In this document: positions 43,977-53,224 of the stretch, one piece after another
Layout of the letters: the number at the start of each line of letters is the position of its first letter
Position numbering within the stretch: position 1 is the first letter of the stretch
Source of the DNA: Candidatus Cloacimonadota bacterium
Lineage (GTDB): Bacteria; Cloacimonadota; Cloacimonadia; Cloacimonadales; Cloacimonadaceae
Assembly: GCA_029781115.1 (NCBI GenBank)
Contig: JAKOXG010000003.1
Location: forward strand, 1-64,000
Reading direction: 5' to 3'
Length of the DNA stretch: 64,000 nucleotides
Position numbers and translations under genes: made by a program
The notes under the pieces: model-generated
Databases searched by the model: none
What the model saw: the letters and a program-made list of their open reading frames with translations, nothing else
What the model was told of the DNA's origin: nothing

Positions 43977-44183
43977 ATGGGAAAAGTAAAGAGTTTCGCC
44001 GCCAAAACTGCACACGGTCGCACCAGTGAAGGCCACATCATGTGTCCGGTCTGCAATGTTGAGATCAAAAGAGTGAAAGTGATCGGCAACAAGAAAGGCA
44101 ACGCCGGCTGGTCCCCCCGCTACAGTTACATCAAGGTCTGCAAATGCAATGAGAATGATTTTGCAGCCGGCAAGATTCAATAA
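43977..44183 (+). CDS. Small protein with CxxC...CxC zinc-ribbon-like motif
   Basis: 68 residues, basic, with MCPVC near residue 22 and VCKCNEND near 54, which would make a zinc ribbon. The N-terminus (GKVKSFAAKTAHGR) and the glycine- and lysine-rich middle (NKKGNAGWSPRYSY) resemble RNA-binding basic proteins. I do not recognise the family. It follows efp in the same direction after 36 bases with AGAGGAAACA as ribosome site and ends before a strong terminator, so it is probably co-transcribed with efp. A role in translation is an inference from position only. Confidence 0.75.
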   Translation: MGKVKSFAAKTAHGRTSEGHIMCPVCNVEIKRVKVIGNKKGNAGWSPRYSYIKVCKCNENDFAAGKIQ

Positions 44184-44226
44184 CACAGCGCTTACTGGCT
44201 TGTTCATCAGTCAATAAGAAGAAATT

Positions 44227-44258
44227 CGCTTGCTCCATTAGTCTGGGCAAGCGTTTTT
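44227..44258 (+). terminator. Rho-independent terminator after the efp pair
   Basis: CGCTTGC and GCAAGCG form a 7-bp stem with a 13-base loop, followed by five T. Confidence 0.75.
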
Positions 44259-44355
44259 GTGTGGATATTGTCTTGCCCTCGGACTTGCCTAAGTTTTGCC
44301 TTGGGCTCGTTTTTTGCATGTCAGATAAGGCAAAGAGAGTCAAAGGAGAAAACAT

Positions 44356-44382
44356 ATGTTTGGGAGCCTGATATATGCGTAA
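44356..44382 (+). CDS. Nine-codon upstream ORF overlapping the M6-like gene
   Basis: ATG at 44356 has the best ribosome site of the region (AAAGGAG, 8 bases upstream). The frame reads MFGSLIYA and stops with TAA at 44380-44382, seven bases inside the M6-like gene whose ATG is at 44375. The M6-like start has its own weaker site, TGGGAG. This arrangement would allow translational coupling or a leader-peptide control. There is no other evidence that it is translated. Confidence 0.4.
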   Translation: MFGSLIYA

Positions 44383-47300
44383 CTACAGATCAATCATAGC
44401 CGCAGCTCTGCTGAGCTTGATGGCTTGCTCTGCATTGGCTTTGGTGCCCGCACATCCCATGTATCGCCAAGTTCCGGCTGCCTGGTCTGCATCCAATCTG
44501 GAGCTTTCGCAGCGCGGGCTGAAGGGCTGGGGCAGAAACCAGAGCGAGATCCCCAACAACATCCTGGTTTTGAGGGTGGAATTTAGCGATGTCACCTTCA
44601 TCTCAGAACCTCAATATCCGGATTATCTGGCACATGATGATGCGTTCTTTGAGCGCTGGATGCTGCATCTGGGCGATTTCTATGCCGATGCCTCGCACTA
44701 TCAATATGAGCTGCAACATTATCTCTACCCGCAGGTGATCCGGCTAAACAAGCCTATGAGCTATTATGGAGGCGATTCCTCCTCCAAGATAGATGTGCGC
44801 GTGGCACAGATGGTCAAGGATGCGGTCGATGCTATTGATGAGGATTTGGACTTCACTCAGTATGGAGGCATGATCGTCTTTCATGCGGGCGCAGGTCAGG
44901 AATCGGATATTGAAGGCAAGCGCACGGATCAGATCTGGAGCACCTTCCTTTCACGCAAGAGTTTTCAGGCGGCATTTGATCCTGAAAACGACGACTACCC
45001 CGGGCTGGTGACCGATGACGGTGCCGTGCTTACCAATATCGTGATAGTGCCCGAGCATGAATTTCAGGACTACTTCCCGGGCGAAGACGATCCGGATGCA
45101 GGTGTGTATCACTTTAGCTTGTATGGAGTTTTGGCACATCAATTTGGGCATGTCTTGGGTCTGCCCACCCTGTTTGACAACGATAGCTCCAATGGCACTT
45201 CACAGGGTATAGGAAATTGGGGTTTGATGGGCACAGGTGTTTGGAATGCCAGCGGTTACGTCCCTGCTCAGTTGAGTGCTTTCAGCAGAGTGTTTATGGG
45301 TTGGGAAGAGCCCATTGTGATCGAAGATGACGCTGTCGACCTGCAGGTGGATCACTTTTTGGAACACGACCCCGAGGCGATGCGGGTCTACAAGCTACCC
45401 ATCTCCGAAACCGAGTATTTCCTGATCGAAAACAGGCAGCAAAACCCCGATGGCAGCCTCGATCCCTACAACTATCAACCCAGCTACACCTTCAAGCTTT
45501 TGGCAGAGGGCGAGCAGGATTATTACGAAGAACTTCCACTGCTGCCTTACTTTAACTTTATGAAAAACCGCTATGTGGGCTCTGAATGGGACTTCTTTTT
45601 GCCGGGGCTGGGCGGGCCGCTTGCACCGGGTAAACCTTTCCCGGATGATGGTTCCGGCCTCTTGATCTGGCACATCGATGAACGGATCATAGAGCAAAAC
45701 TTCACGCCCAATTTTGATCGAAATCGTATCAACGCCGATGCCAGGCATAAGGGTGTGGATTTGGAGGAGGCAGACGGCATTCAGCATCTTGATACAGCCC
45801 TGGTAGACATCTACAAATGGGGCAGCCCCTTTGACTCTTACAGAGCAGGCAACAACGACTACTTTGGCCATTCCATCCACAATGGACTCATGCATCTTCC
45901 CAGTGCAGAAAGCTATTATGGCGGCACTCCTCTGGAGGTTTACGATATCAGCTACAGCAGGAACAGGATGAGCTTCAGTGTGAGCTTCGGGTGGAAGCTG
46001 ACCACCGATTACGATGGAGTCACGCCCTTCAACGCTGCCTTTGTAGACCTCGATCAGGACGGCGAAGATGAGCTGTTTATGGCTTTGCCGGACGGTCAGC
46101 TGTATGCTTGGAAAGATGAAGCACCCATGGCCGGATTTCCCAGACATGCCACTCCCGTGGCGCAAAACTTCGTCTGGGATGGCGAATACGTCTATCTGCC
46201 CATGCAGGTTCCGGGCGGTATCCGCTTGCACCGCATGAATGCAGAAGGTGGCACATACGTGCTCAATAAAGCGGGTCGCACCTGGGCTTCGCATCCCGTG
46301 AGTGTGGGCAGCAAACTCTATCTGCCCCTCAATACACCCGGCGGGTCTGAACTGCTGATCTATGATAAAGAGCTGAAGAATACACAGCAGCTCCATGAAT
46401 TTTCTGAGCCGATAAGCTCAAACGTGGTAGGCTTCCGTCAACATCTCTTCCTCCTCACTAAAGAAGAAGGAGCCTACCACTCTCTTTGGAAGATGGACAT
46501 TCAATCCAAATCCATCACCGATATTACGCTGGACATCCCCGCAGACTCCACCATCGTGGCCATGGCTATGGCACCCATCACTACCGATATCAACCAGATC
46601 AACCTCATCATCCAAGGCTTGAGCAGCATCTACGTCTATGATGAAGAGTTTCAGCTTTTGCCCGGCTTCCCCTACATCCATGATCACACCTGCACTGCGC
46701 CACTAACCCTGGCTGATATGGATGGCAACGGCACGCTGGACATCATCTTGGGCTGTGAAAACGGCGTGCTGGTGGTGGACTATTCCGGGCAGAATATGAG
46801 TCCTCCGGTCTTGGCAGGCGAAAGCGATGCAGCAGGTGGTTTCAGTGCGGGAGCCATTGCGCTGGATATCGATGGTGACGGCAGAAAGGAGCTTTTGGGC
46901 AGCTTTGCCTTAAATCAGTTGAGAGTGTGGGACGATAGTTTCAGGCTCAAGAGAGGCTTCCCGGTCTCTTTTGCCGAACGCAGCCGCACCATACCTCTTC
47001 TGGCACGGGCATCCGATGGCGATTGCTACATCTGGTCTGCCACGGATAATGGCAAGGTCTTCCGCACCATGATCGGCAACCTGCCCGCTACGACTGGCAA
47101 CCTCTGGCTGCATGAATTTGGCAATCTGGAGCGCAATGCCAGCCTGGATCCCCCGGCTTTGCCCAATAGCTACACTTCAGATACGTTCTTTGTGCCTGGC
47201 GAGGTCTACCTCTTCCCCATTCCGGTAAAATCCATCTACGACAAAGTGCTCACGCTCAACGTGATGACCAGCCAAGATGCGCTGCTGGAGGCATCCATCT

Positions 47301-47470
47301 ATGATGCAGGCGGCAAGCTGATCTACAGGCAAAAGCATCAGGTGAGCGCTTATGTGAGAAATAGAGAAAGTTTTAGCTTCCCGGTGGAGCGTTTGGGCTC
47401 CGGAGTATACTTTATGGTAGTGAAAGCAGGGAAGCACTCAAAGACCCTCAAATTTATCGTGGAAAACTAA
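44375..47470 (+). CDS. M6-like secreted protein with HQxxH in the zinc site and type IX sorting domain
   Basis: 1031 residues. Signal peptide 1-~24. The M6-like domain spans about 60-480. The zinc motif reads AHQFGHVLGLPTLFD, with H255, Q256, H259: the catalytic glutamate is glutamine (codon CAA at 45140). The rest of the M6 pattern (GIGNWGLMGTGVW, LLIWHIDERII) is intact. From about 540 there are FG-GAP/VCBS-like propeller repeats (DLDQDGEDELF, DMDGNGTLDIILG, DIDGDGRKELLG). The last ~85 residues are a sorting domain (LFPIPVKS, SIYDAGGKLIYRQ, LGSGVYFMVV). It is probably a surface-exported pseudo-protease or a binding protein. It heads an operon with a PorV/PorQ-like protein and a subtilase. 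Confidence 0.88.
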   Translation: MRNYRSIIAAALLSLMACSALALVPAHPMYRQVPAAWSASNLELSQRGLKGWGRNQSEIPNNILVLRVEFSDVTFISEPQYPDYLAHDDAFFERWMLHLGDFYADASHYQYELQHYLYPQVIRLNKPMSYYGGDSSSKIDVRVAQMVKDAVDAIDEDLDFTQYGGMIVFHAGAGQESDIEGKRTDQIWSTFLSRKSFQAAFDPENDDYPGLVTDDGAVLTNIVIVPEHEFQDYFPGEDDPDAGVYHFSLYGVLAHQFGHVLGLPTLFDNDSSNGTSQGIGNWGLMGTGVWNASGYVPAQLSAFSRVFMGWEEPIVIEDDAVDLQVDHFLEHDPEAMRVYKLPISETEYFLIENRQQNPDGSLDPYNYQPSYTFKLLAEGEQDYYEELPLLPYFNFMKNRYVGSEWDFFLPGLGGPLAPGKPFPDDGSGLLIWHIDERIIEQNFTPNFDRNRINADARHKGVDLEEADGIQHLDTALVDIYKWGSPFDSYRAGNNDYFGHSIHNGLMHLPSAESYYGGTPLEVYDISYSRNRMSFSVSFGWKLTTDYDGVTPFNAAFVDLDQDGEDELFMALPDGQLYAWKDEAPMAGFPRHATPVAQNFVWDGEYVYLPMQVPGGIRLHRMNAEGGTYVLNKAGRTWASHPVSVGSKLYLPLNTPGGSELLIYDKELKNTQQLHEFSEPISSNVVGFRQHLFLLTKEEGAYHSLWKMDIQSKSITDITLDIPADSTIVAMAMAPITTDINQINLIIQGLSSIYVYDEEFQLLPGFPYIHDHTCTAPLTLADMDGNGTLDIILGCENGVLVVDYSGQNMSPPVLAGESDAAGGFSAGAIALDIDGDGRKELLGSFALNQLRVWDDSFRLKRGFPVSFAERSRTIPLLARASDGDCYIWSATDNGKVFRTMIGNLPATTGNLWLHEFGNLERNASLDPPALPNSYTSDTFFVPGEVYLFPIPVKSIYDKVLTLNVMTSQDALLEASIYDAGGKLIYRQKHQVSAYVRNRESFSFPVERLGSGVYFMVVKAGKHSKTLKFIVEN

Positions 47471-47482
47471 GTGGAGAACATC

Positions 47483-48388
47483 ATGAAACTCTCTAAAATC
47501 ATCTTCCTGGCAATGCTGTTAAGTGTTGCCGTCAGCTGCTTTGCACTCCATCCGGATGCGGGTGAATATAGCTATCAATTCCTCAATGTGCAAGGCGATC
47601 CCGCCATGATGGCTTTAGGTGGCAGAGGCGTGCATTCTCTGATGACCGAAGCTGCCTTTTCCCTGCAACCGGCTATCGGTGCGGTGAAAACGCATCAAAG
47701 CGTGGGTGTATCCTATACAGCATGGCTGGATGACAGCAGCTTCAACCAGATCTATTATACTTCTTCGGATAGATTCAGTCACTTTGGTGTCGTGCTGCGC
47801 AACCTGGATTTTGGCAAGGTGGAAAGCAGGGATGACACAGGCGTGTTTCTGGGATACTACCATCCCCAAGATGTGAGCGTGATGGGAAATTATGCCCGCC
47901 GCATCACACCCAGCCTCTATGCGGGTGCAAACCTGGGAGTGCTCTATGAGAAGCTGGCAACCGCGTCATCAATCGGTCTCCACTCGGATTTGGGCATCAC
48001 CTACCTGCCGCCCATCCACAACAGCAGCCTTTCAATGACCGTGCGCAACCTGGGCTTGGCTACCAAAGTCAACGAGCAGAGCAGTAAACTGCCGATTTCC
48101 TTTGAAGCAGACCTGGGCAAGCACTGGGAGTTTGAAAACGCCTCCTTTGGCTTGGAAGTAGCGGCTGTGAAAGCGATGGACGAGCATCTCAAGTTCTCTG
48201 TGGCCAACCAGATAACGGTGATGGACATTCTCTACCTGCGTGGCGCATACAAGATCAAGCAGGAACCGAAATCCTTGAGCGCAGGCTTGGGTATCAAGCT
48301 GCGAAATTTGAATATAGACTATGCATGGACAGACTTCAGCTCCGGACTCAACGACGTGCATAGCTTTGGCATCAAATGGAACTTTTAG
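47483..48388 (+). CDS. PorV/PorQ-like outer-membrane protein
   Basis: 301 residues with a signal peptide (ending near VSCFALHPD). The mature start, SYQFLNVQGDPAMMALGGRGVHSLM, has the PorQ/PorV pattern of FLNVPGDARxxALGG. The rest is beta-strand rich and ends DVHSFGIKWNF with a terminal aromatic. PorV and PorQ belong to the type IX secretion shuttle and attachment complex. I chose ATG 47483 over an in-frame GTG at 47471 because GTGGAGAACATC before it serves as the ribosome site. It sits between two genes for sorting-domain proteins, which suggests a dedicated partner. Confidence 0.85.
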   Translation: MKLSKIIFLAMLLSVAVSCFALHPDAGEYSYQFLNVQGDPAMMALGGRGVHSLMTEAAFSLQPAIGAVKTHQSVGVSYTAWLDDSSFNQIYYTSSDRFSHFGVVLRNLDFGKVESRDDTGVFLGYYHPQDVSVMGNYARRITPSLYAGANLGVLYEKLATASSIGLHSDLGITYLPPIHNSSLSMTVRNLGLATKVNEQSSKLPISFEADLGKHWEFENASFGLEVAAVKAMDEHLKFSVANQITVMDILYLRGAYKIKQEPKSLSAGLGIKLRNLNIDYAWTDFSSGLNDVHSFGIKWNF

Positions 48389-48403
48389 GTTAAAGATATA
48401 TAG

Positions 48404-51400
48404 ATGAAAAAAGCGGCATTGCTCCTGATACTGACAGTCTTGATTGCGTCTGCCATGGCTATGGATATCACGCCAAGGCAATTGATATTCAAGACTTCCC
48501 AGCCGGCACAAGTGCTTAGAAACGGGCGCATCGGCCTCAGTGCATTCGATAATTACCTCGACACCTTGGGTGCCCAGAGCGTCAGACAGATCACCGGCAT
48601 GCCCGGCAACCAATACTTCATGGTGGATTTGGCTCAGGAACCGGATTATAATGCGCTCACCTCCGGCAAACTGCGCTTTGATGGCATTGAGTATGTGCAG
48701 CCAAACTACATCAATAAGATGTATATCGAGCCCAACGACCCTCTCTATGGCCAGCTCTATCACTATGTGGTTTCCTGCCCGCAGGCTTGGAATATCACCA
48801 CCGGAAGCGACCAGGTGCTGGTGGCTCTGGTGGACTCCGGCATCAATTTCGAGCATCCAGACCTCATCCCCAATATCTATATCAATCCCGGTGAAATACC
48901 CGATAACGGCATCGATGACGATGGCAATGGATATATCGACGATTGGTGCGGCTGGGACTTTGTGCATGCACCGGAACTGGCGGATATCGCACTGGGAGAC
49001 TATCTGGAGCAAGACAACGACCCCACCGACGAAAACTATCACGGCACCCACTGTGCCGGCATCATCGGTGCAGTTGGAAACAACGGCATCGGCGTCTGTG
49101 GTGTGAATTGGAACGTGAAGCTGCTTGCCGTGAGAGCCGGTTTTAGAACCGTCTCCGGAGACGGCTTCCTGCAGGATGATGACTGCGCTGCGGGCATTGT
49201 CTATGCGGCGGATATGGGAGCGCAGGTGATCAATCTGAGCTGGGGCGACAACGTGTATTCCCCCATCATCGCTGATGCCTGCCAATATGCCTACAACAAA
49301 GGCGCAATACTGGTGGCTGCTGCGGGCAACACGCCGCTTCCTTACTTGAGTTATCCCGCCAAATTGGGAACCACCATCAGCGTGGCCGCCGTGAACCGCA
49401 ACCGCAATATCGCCGGTTTTTCCAGCTTTGGGCCGGATCTTGACCTCGTGGCACCCGGCGAAGAAGTGCTCAGCACCTATGAAGCGAAAGCTCCAAACCA
49501 ATATGTCCGCATGAGCGGAACTTCCATGGCTGCGCCCTATGTGACCGGCGCCATTGCTCTGCTTTTGGGGCTCAATCCGGGCTTGAGCCAGCATGAAGTG
49601 AGGTCTCGCCTCCTGGACTCCTGCGATGATCTGGGCACACCCGGCTACGACATGTATTACGGACACGGGCTCCTCAATGTGCGCAAGCTCTTGGAAAGCA
49701 CCAATCCACCGCTCATCCACGTCGCCTCGCCGCTGGAAATGCAGGGAATGGACGGCAGCTTTGACATCACCGGCAGCATCCAGGCGGATGACTTCTTCCG
49801 CTATAGCGTGATGTATGCCATCAAAGACGTCCCTGCCACCATCATCGACTGGCTGGACGTTCAGACTCATACCAACCAACCAAACTACCTGACCAACCCT
49901 GTGGATAACGGCGTCCTGGCTCAATTTTATATACCCGATTTCTTTGAGGAAAGAACCTATCTGGTGCGCATCCAATACGAAAACAAGCAGGGCAAAAAGT
50001 ATAACAAATACTTCAACTTCCGCTACGATAAAACCGCTCCCCAGATGAAAGAGGGGACCCTGGAATCTCACTTCCGCTATGATAAGCATGAGAAGCGCTA
50101 CTACGTGACCGCAGCCTTCGATGAAACAGTATCCGCCAGGTTGAAGATTTGGGACTCGCTGGGTCAGATCAGCTATTGCTACAGCGCCATCGAGGATACC
50201 CTCGTCTTTTGGGCTTTGCCAAAGACTCTCGCCGAAGGGAAGATCAAGGTGCAAGTCCAAGCGCACAACTCCTCCGGCCTCAGCTATGAATCGGAGGCTG
50301 TTGAAAACTTCCTGGATATCCGGTATGAGATGGTGGGCGATCACGATTATGAATATGAAGTGGTAGGCCCGGCACGGGTAGCTTTGCCCAAGCTCTTTGA
50401 TTTTGATGGTGATGGAAACGAGGAATACATCGCCATGACACTCACCACCAGCGGCTATGGAAACGTCCAGGTTTACCAACCCGCTGCGGGACCACACATC
50501 GTGACCCACGATTTTCAGGATGGCTTCCGACCCTTGGGAATTACCACCGGAAGCAACGGCAAGCCCGAACTGATCTACAATAAAGCCGATACAGTCCGCC
50601 TGCAGATCTGCCCAGCAGATAGCGACTATCCAAACCTCGCCATCTGGGAAGAATCAGCCAGCATCAGCGGTGCCTATGGTGACTACGATGGAGACGGTGT
50701 AGACGATATCCTCTTGATCAAAAACTTGGCGCTTGAGCAGGTGATTCAAGTTTTCAAAAGAGGGCAAGACGCAGTGATTATGCCCAAAAACATCCTGCAA
50801 AACACCACTGCCACCACTACGAGAAACTCCTTCGTGCCCACCATCATCGTGGAAGACCTCGATGGAGACCGCTTCCCGGACATCCTGTGCGCTGACGCAG
50901 ATGGCGACGTGATGATCTATGAGATCAAGAGCGACCAATTGGCCGAACTCAGCTGGCATCACCGCCTTCCCGTGCGGGATACACACACCTTCACCGTGGG
51001 CGATTTTGATGGAGACGGACGCAAGGAATTCTTCATCGGTGGCTATATAACTGACGTGGCCAACCCCTACCGTAACTTCTGGTTCTTTGAAGGCTTTAAG
51101 AGCACCGGAAACAATACCTACACCTCCATGGGCAGCATATTTTTCAACAACGTGATGCAACAGAATGGCATCAACACCATGGATATAGACGGTGACGGCG
51201 CCGATGAGATCATCCTCGGCATCAACCCAAACTTATATGTAATCAAGTATGTAAATGGCGAATTCAAACCCATCTTCAGAAGCGAATGCAGCCGCAGCTA
51301 TGGCATCCTCACCTATAGAGACAGCAACAACCGCCCCTATTTCGCCACCAACAAGAGCATCGAAGACTCGCTCTACTACGTCCAATACTCACCGGCAGCG

Positions 51401-52579
51401 CCTTTCACCGGCCCCGCCACTCCCAAAAATCTCAATATCGAACCCCTCAACGAGAGCTCAGTGAGGCTCACTTGGATCGATAGCGGCGCAGATTCCTATC
51501 TCGTCTACCGCCAGGATGAAGACGGTAACATCATCCAGGTCTGCAACTGCACCCAAACCTCCTACGTGGATACAGACCTCGTCTCCGGGCACAACTACCG
51601 CTACTCCATCAAAGCAGTGGATGCAAACTTCTCTCCACCGGAGAGTAGAAATACCGCTTGGGTAGATGCCATCCCGCTGCCACCACCTCAATTGGAATCC
51701 ATCAGCATGGTCTCCAGCTCTGAGGTAAAGCTGATCTTCGATTCCGTGATGCAGCCAGAAATCCTGAATACCGGCCTTTACAGCCTCAACCACGATATGG
51801 GACTCCCGATGTCGGTTAACAATATTGCCGCTCAAAGAGGGGCGCTTTTGCGCTTCAGGAAGCCACTGCCGGCCACTGACCAACCTTATATCCTCACAGC
51901 GGAAAATATGAGGGGCAGCAGCGGCGTGCTCTGCACTACCAACAGCTTCTCCTTTGCCTATGAGCCGGATACGCAAGCTCCCATGGTGCAAGAGGTAAGG
52001 ATTGCCAAAGACCGCAGCAGCCTGCAAATCATCTTCAGCGAGCCCATCGCTTCCTCGCCAGACCCGCTCTTCAGGGGCAATTACACCTTCCATACCACTG
52101 CCACCGATCCGGATAACGACATCCTCGGCATCGCTCACGATACCGATACCATCACCATCAGCTTTATCCACCCACTCAGAGTCAGCAACCAGCCCTACGG
52201 TATCCGGATTCAAAACATCCAAGACCTTGCCGGCAATACCATTTCACCTCAGCACAACCTCGCCAGAATCTCGCTGACCGACACCAAAAACCTTTCCGCC
52301 CTCAAGGTGTATCCAAACCCGGTCTACGCCACACAACAAGGCTGGGTGGCCATCCACAACTTCCCTATGGACAAGAAGGGACGCATCGCCATCTACGACA
52401 GCAGCGGCAACCTGGTTCACAAAGCCAAGCTCGGCCCCTATAAAGCAGAGCTGGGCAACAACACCTTCCGCTGGCATCTGACCAATGATGATGGCCAGAA
52501 AGTGGCATCCGGCGTCTATTTCTACGTGGTAACCATGGGCGGTGAGACGGCCAGAGGCAAGTTTATCATCCTCAGGTAA
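48404..52579 (+). CDS. Secreted subtilisin-like serine protease with FG-GAP repeats and type IX sorting domain
   Basis: 1391 residues. Signal peptide 1-~19. An inhibitor-I9-like propeptide region follows (~25-105). The S8 domain (~110-430) has Asp in ALVDSGINFEHPD (near 144), His in NYHGTHCAG (near 212) and Ser in SGTSMAAPY (near 372), all intact. Then come Ig-like segments, FG-GAP-like repeats with calcium-loop signatures (DFDGDGNEE, DYDGDGVDD, DLDGDRFPD, DFDGDGRKE, DIDGDGADE), a fibronectin-III domain near 1015-1090, another Ig-like region and the sorting domain (VYPNPVYAT, AIYDSSGNLV, VASGVYFYVV). A digestive or processing surface protease is likely. Upstream ribosome site is weak. Confidence 0.92.
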   Translation: MKKAALLLILTVLIASAMAMDITPRQLIFKTSQPAQVLRNGRIGLSAFDNYLDTLGAQSVRQITGMPGNQYFMVDLAQEPDYNALTSGKLRFDGIEYVQPNYINKMYIEPNDPLYGQLYHYVVSCPQAWNITTGSDQVLVALVDSGINFEHPDLIPNIYINPGEIPDNGIDDDGNGYIDDWCGWDFVHAPELADIALGDYLEQDNDPTDENYHGTHCAGIIGAVGNNGIGVCGVNWNVKLLAVRAGFRTVSGDGFLQDDDCAAGIVYAADMGAQVINLSWGDNVYSPIIADACQYAYNKGAILVAAAGNTPLPYLSYPAKLGTTISVAAVNRNRNIAGFSSFGPDLDLVAPGEEVLSTYEAKAPNQYVRMSGTSMAAPYVTGAIALLLGLNPGLSQHEVRSRLLDSCDDLGTPGYDMYYGHGLLNVRKLLESTNPPLIHVASPLEMQGMDGSFDITGSIQADDFFRYSVMYAIKDVPATIIDWLDVQTHTNQPNYLTNPVDNGVLAQFYIPDFFEERTYLVRIQYENKQGKKYNKYFNFRYDKTAPQMKEGTLESHFRYDKHEKRYYVTAAFDETVSARLKIWDSLGQISYCYSAIEDTLVFWALPKTLAEGKIKVQVQAHNSSGLSYESEAVENFLDIRYEMVGDHDYEYEVVGPARVALPKLFDFDGDGNEEYIAMTLTTSGYGNVQVYQPAAGPHIVTHDFQDGFRPLGITTGSNGKPELIYNKADTVRLQICPADSDYPNLAIWEESASISGAYGDYDGDGVDDILLIKNLALEQVIQVFKRGQDAVIMPKNILQNTTATTTRNSFVPTIIVEDLDGDRFPDILCADADGDVMIYEIKSDQLAELSWHHRLPVRDTHTFTVGDFDGDGRKEFFIGGYITDVANPYRNFWFFEGFKSTGNNTYTSMGSIFFNNVMQQNGINTMDIDGDGADEIILGINPNLYVIKYVNGEFKPIFRSECSRSYGILTYRDSNNRPYFATNKSIEDSLYYVQYSPAAPFTGPATPKNLNIEPLNESSVRLTWIDSGADSYLVYRQDEDGNIIQVCNCTQTSYVDTDLVSGHNYRYSIKAVDANFSPPESRNTAWVDAIPLPPPQLESISMVSSSEVKLIFDSVMQPEILNTGLYSLNHDMGLPMSVNNIAAQRGALLRFRKPLPATDQPYILTAENMRGSSGVLCTTNSFSFAYEPDTQAPMVQEVRIAKDRSSLQIIFSEPIASSPDPLFRGNYTFHTTATDPDNDILGIAHDTDTITISFIHPLRVSNQPYGIRIQNIQDLAGNTISPQHNLARISLTDTKNLSALKVYPNPVYATQQGWVAIHNFPMDKKGRIAIYDSSGNLVHKAKLGPYKAELGNNTFRWHLTNDDGQKVASGVYFYVVTMGGETARGKFIILR

Positions 52580-52620
52580 GCAAGCGGGATAGCCCCTCTG
52601 AGCACAACAGCTTTCGCTGT

Positions 52621-52657
52621 AGCAAAAGACAGGGACTGAAGCTCCTTGTCTTTTGCT
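52621..52657 (+). terminator. Long hairpin after the subtilase gene
   Basis: AGCAAAAGACAGGGA and TCCTTGTCTTTTGCT pair at 14 of 15 positions with a 7-base loop. The T-tract lies within the stem and not after it, so it may work as terminator or as an mRNA-end stabiliser. Confidence 0.6.
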
Positions 52658-52673
52658 TATCCAAAGATTTCCC

Positions 52674-52701
52674 TTGCCTGATTTTGGGCTTCTATTATCT
52701 T
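52674..52701 (+). promoter_or_regulatory. Predicted promoter of the ribH-nusB operon
   Basis: TTGCCT (52674-52679), 16 bases, TATCTT (52696-52701), 43 bases before the ribH ATG. Matches the layout upstream of hsp20. No FMN-riboswitch-like element is visible. Confidence 0.45.
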
Positions 52702-52744
52702 GGTTCATCAGTAGAAGAATAGCCCTTAAAAAGGAGCATAGAAA

Positions 52745-53224
52745 ATGAAGATTATAGAAGGAAAACTGGTTTCCAAGGGATACCGTTTTGCGCTGGTGGT
52801 GAGTCGGTTCAACGAATTCATCAGCAACAAGCTCTTAGGCGGAGCTTTGGATTGCCTCAAACGGCATGAAGTCAAGGACGAGGATATTGAGGTGATCTGG
52901 GTACCCGGTGCCTTCGAGATCCCCTTGGTAGCCAAGAAAGTAGCCCAAGACCCTAAGATCGATGGCGTGATCTGCTTGGGAGCCGTGATTCGCGGTTCCA
53001 CACCTCACTTTGAATATGTGAGTGCGGAAGTGAGCAAGGGCATTGCCCAGGTAGGCTTGAAAGCGGGCAAACCCGTGATCTTTGGCATTCTCACCACAGA
53101 CACCGTGGAGCAAGCCATAGAGCGTGCCGGCACCAAGAGTGGCAACAAAGGCTTTGCTGCCGCAGCATCAGCCTTGGAGATGGTAGATTTGATGAAGGAG
53201 CTTGGCCATGGGCATGAGACGTAA
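52745..53224 (+). CDS. ribH: 6,7-dimethyl-8-ribityllumazine synthase
   Basis: 159 residues. It condenses 5-amino-6-ribitylaminouracil with dihydroxybutanone phosphate, the penultimate step of riboflavin synthesis. Visible: VSRFNEFI (substrate aromatic F22), VPGAFEIP, the catalytic H88 in [11 protein letters not shown], and [34 protein letters not shown] precedes the ATG. No other riboflavin genes are here. nusB overlaps its 3' end by 17 bases, an arrangement common in bacteria. Confidence 0.97.
   Translation: MKIIEGKLVSKGYRFALVVSRFNEFISNKLLGGALDCLKRHEVKDEDIEVIWVPGAFEIPLVAKKVAQDPKIDGVICLGAVIRGSTPHFEYVSAEVSKGIAQVGLKAGKPVIFGILTTDTVEQAIERAGTKSGNKGFAAAASALEMVDLMKELGHGHET

Noticed and set aside
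48032-50509. 825-codon open frame on the minus strand opposite the subtilase gene
   Set aside because: The plus strand encodes a clear S8 protease with all motifs. The antisense frame has no family motif and no ribosome site and results from codon bias.
52580-52744. FMN riboswitch before ribH
   Set aside because: The conserved FMN-element blocks (AGGGGC, GGTGAAATTCC-like) are absent. Only a hairpin and a promoter are seen.
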